Source of the DNA: an uncultured Clostridia bacterium
GTDB lineage: Bacteria; Bacillota; Clostridia; TANB77; CAG-508
Direction of reading: 5' to 3'
Assembly: GCA_934182605.1 (NCBI GenBank)
Contig: CAKPRQ010000020.1
Span: 1 to 6,382 of the forward strand
Length of the DNA stretch: 6,382 nucleotides
In this document: positions 5,467-6,382 of the stretch, one piece after another
Layout: every line of letters starts with the position of its first letter
Numbering within the stretch: position 1 is the first letter of the stretch
The notes under the pieces: model-generated
What the model saw: the letters and a program-made list of their open reading frames with translations, nothing else
What the model was told of the DNA's origin: nothing
Databases searched by the model: none
Program-made: the position numbers and the translations under genes

Positions 5467-5492
5467 AATTAGTCAGACACATCTGACCAATT
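5467..5492. repeat. Palindrome AATT-N-GTCAGA-CACA-TCTGAC-N-AATT
   Basis: GTCAGA (5472-5477) and TCTGAC (5482-5487) flank CACA, with AATT on each outer side (5467-5470, 5489-5492) after one mismatch. It lies 8 bp past the tnpV stop and so could be a weak terminator stem, but the following T tract is short. It shares its plan with 4201-4224 on the other side of the DUF1016 gene. Confidence 0.65.
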
Positions 5493-5499
5493 TTATATT

Positions 5500-5895
5500 T
5501 TATTGATAAATAACTTCATTTAAAACAATTTCCTCTGCTCTGTTTTTTATATTATTCATCTTTTGCACCCATTCAATTTGATTATTTGCTTTTAGTTCTT
5601 CATTTACCTTTTCTTTCTCTGTCATTTGTTTTATTAAAAGTTCTAATTTATTTTTGCACTCATCTTCTATATCTAGCAAATAGCTTTTCAATTCATTACT
5701 TAATAGCATTTCTGTATATTTTGGTATTTTATATTTCTTCATATAGTTTAGTTTTAATCTTCCATACTTTCCTATATTTCCTGTTCTTCTTGCTTTTGGT
5801 ATTGTTATATTAGGTATATAATAATCTCCAACTAATCTATATTCAATTCCTGTTCCTTCATCTATAAACTTTTCTTTTAATTCTTTATTTTCCAT
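5500..5895 (-). CDS. tnpV: Transposon-encoded protein TnpV
   Basis: This 131-residue protein matches TnpV, the small accessory protein of Tn4451-like serine-recombinase transposons of clostridia; its biochemical role is unsettled. Family marks are YRLVGDYYIPNITIP near residues 19-33, GKYGRLKLNYMKKYK (about 42-56), YTEMLLSNELKSYL (60-73) and the conserved end QIEWVQKMNNIKNRAEEIVL. Length is normal and the frame intact. GGAGGA (minus strand, 5910-5905) stands 9 nt before the ATG. It is the gene nearest the right end of the element, as the recombinase remnant is the nearest to the left end. This supports reading the whole unit as one transposon. It is a soluble, charged protein with a probable coiled-coil middle. 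A TATAAT-like box lies at 5946-5941 upstream without a clear -35. Confidence 0.88.
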   Translation of the reverse strand: MENKELKEKFIDEGTGIEYRLVGDYYIPNITIPKARRTGNIGKYGRLKLNYMKKYKIPKYTEMLLSNELKSYLLDIEDECKNKLELLIKQMTEKEKVNEELKANNQIEWVQKMNNIKNRAEEIVLNEVIYQ

Positions 5896-5953
5896 AATTT
5901 TAAATCCTCCACCTTCTATTAATTATCAATTTTATTTTTTATTATAAAATCAA

Positions 5954-5995
5954 AAAAGATGAATTTGTATTTATATTTTTTACAATTCATCTTTT
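5954..5995. repeat. Hairpin upstream of tnpV, near the right element end
   Basis: AAAAGATGAATTTGTA (5954-5969) pairs with TACAATTCATCTTTT (5981-5995) around an 11-nt T-rich loop, with one bulged T. It could stop transcription entering from the disrupted pilin gene before it reaches tnpV. Both strands have A/T runs at the stem base but no long outer T tract. Confidence 0.55.
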
Positions 5996-6019
5996 AAATA
6001 TGTGAAAATTTTATTTTTA

Positions 6020-6148
6020 CTAAATTGTTGCTAGGAGGAAACCTTTGCTATTACTGAACTTTATCATTTCGTCATAAGAGAATATGGTTGTTATTACTAA
6101 AGCAACTAAAGTTATTCCTTTTTGTTCTTTTCTTAAATAGTTTTTCAT
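6020..6148 (-). pseudogene. Type IV pilin-like gene, 5' part, truncated by the element
   Basis: The minus strand encodes MKNYLRKEQKGITLVALVIT, a prepilin leader and cleavage region with the peptidase site after G11 and the start of the hydrophobic helix. The fifth mature residue is Ala, not Glu, giving the GITLVALVIT form familiar from clostridial pilin-like proteins. GAGGG lies 6 nt before ATG at 6148; an in-frame ATG two codons earlier (6154) is also possible. After the core TGTTA (6089-6093) the frame enters the element, adds 22 foreign residues (TIFSYDEMIKFSN...) and stops at 6020. The product would be a 42-residue stub unable to form a pilin. The remainder of the gene is at 77-1. The 126 bp upstream (6149-6274) holds the ribosome site and A+T-rich sequence, with no gene seen. 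Confidence 0.88.
6071..6093. other. Right element junction (attL/attR-type site)
   Basis: The element arm GTCATAAGAGAATATGGT (6071-6088) is the inverted partner of 77-94, with one mismatch. It is followed by the core TGTTA (6089-6093), a direct repeat of 73-77. Beyond it pilin coding sequence begins. The predicted crossover dinucleotide GT is at 6090-6091. Confidence 0.8.
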
Positions 6149-6274
6149 ATACATCCCTCATTTTCTCCTCTTTATTTTTAACTTTTCTTTAAATATAACT
6201 AAAAAATATATATAATTGCATACTATAATTTGGATTCTTATATTATATTTACTCAAAATTTAGTTTACTTGAAT

Positions 6275-6382
6275 CTATTTTATATAAAGTGCTACACGGA
6301 AACCTATACTAGGGTCACTGTAATCTAGATTAATATTGCCACGCGTAGAGGATGGATATTCTAATCCAAAATCAATATAACG
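6275..6382 (-). CDS. C-terminal end of a surface or pilin-like protein (partial)
   Basis: The frame enters from the right window edge and encodes 35 residues, ending in DYSDPSIGFRVALYIK and TAG at 6277-6275. A final GFRVALYIK is familiar from clostridial pilin-like and formylglycine-generating-enzyme-like C-terminal domains. With only the tail visible, the protein cannot be named. It lies upstream of the pilin on the same strand, 126 bp away, so the native locus was probably a run of pilin-type genes. It is outside the mobile element. The reading frame is certain over this stretch; the family is inference. Confidence 0.6.
   Translation of the reverse strand, partial: RYIDFGLEYPSSTRGNINLDYSDPSIGFRVALYIK

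Larger units (their letters stand above)
73..6088. mobile_element. Serine-recombinase-type transposon (Tn4451-like remnant) inserted in a pilin gene
   Basis: Four observations define the element. First, the two halves of one pilin gene lie outside it and rejoin in frame. Second, both junctions share the same 5-bp direct repeat, TGTTA. Third, the ends just inside are inverted repeats matching at 17 of 18 positions. Fourth, a large serine recombinase remnant ends 11 bp inside the left end and TnpV lies near the right end. The unit is 6016 bp, counting one TGTTA copy. It carries two unknown membrane proteins, a chimeric kinase, a winged-helix protein and a frameshifted DUF1016 nuclease. No relaxase or mobilisation gene is visible. 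Assignment to the Tn4451 type is inference from recombinase plus TnpV. Self-mobility is unlikely because the recombinase catalytic domain is missing. Confidence 0.85.

Noticed and set aside
4201..5492. CRISPR array or integron-like attC series
   Set aside because: The palindromes differ in sequence and spacing and there are no repeated units with spacers.
105..6088. Integrative conjugative element
   Set aside because: No relaxase, coupling protein or type IV secretion genes are present in the 6 kb between the ends.

Overview
The window is strongly A+T-rich. Its families (GITLVALVIT-type pilins, TnpV, a large serine recombinase, a NVSHDIKTPLTS-type histidine kinase) and its strong AGGAGG-type ribosome sites point to a low-GC Firmicute of the class Clostridia. 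Nearly every gene lies on the minus strand.

The central result is that almost the whole window is one mobile element of about 6.0 kb, inserted inside a type IV pilin-like gene. The 5' part of the pilin gene lies at the right (minus strand, 6148 down to 6089). The 3' part lies at the left (minus strand, 77 down to 1) and runs out of the window. Joining the two at a shared TGTTA (73-77 and 6089-6093) restores a perfect pilin N terminus: ...GITLVALVIT, then VVVMLILAGVAIAAIVDGNG. The element's two ends are 18-bp inverted repeats with one mismatch (77-94 and 6071-6088), as expected for the two half-sites of a serine-integrase attP. Another pilin-operon-like gene ends just upstream of the pilin (6275-6382).

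Element content from left to right:
(1) The C-terminal remnant of a large serine recombinase, whose catalytic domain is gone. Beside its broken end is a pair of AAAATTGACCCC repeats resembling an insertion-sequence end.
(2) A convergent pair of unknown single-pass membrane proteins (867-1391 plus, 1452-1946 minus). They are visibly less A+T-rich than their surroundings, and each has its own control signals.
(3) A histidine kinase that has lost its membrane and sensor part. It is fused in frame to a short N-terminal segment with a CPKC zinc knuckle that looks transposase-derived.
(4) A 440-bp noncoding stretch crowded with hairpins.
(5) A small winged-helix protein.
(6) A DUF1016/YhcG-type PD-(D/E)XK nuclease gene broken by a one-base frameshift and surrounded by several striking palindromes.
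(7) TnpV, a companion protein of Tn4451-like serine-recombinase transposons, near the right end.

The element looks like a Tn4451-type transposon remnant. It keeps both ends and TnpV but can no longer make its own recombinase, so it is fixed unless a recombinase acts in trans. Its insertion inactivates the pilin. The palindromes around the DUF1016 gene are the least explained part: one covers its start region and recurs with a single change inside its own coding sequence, and a related pair brackets the gene.
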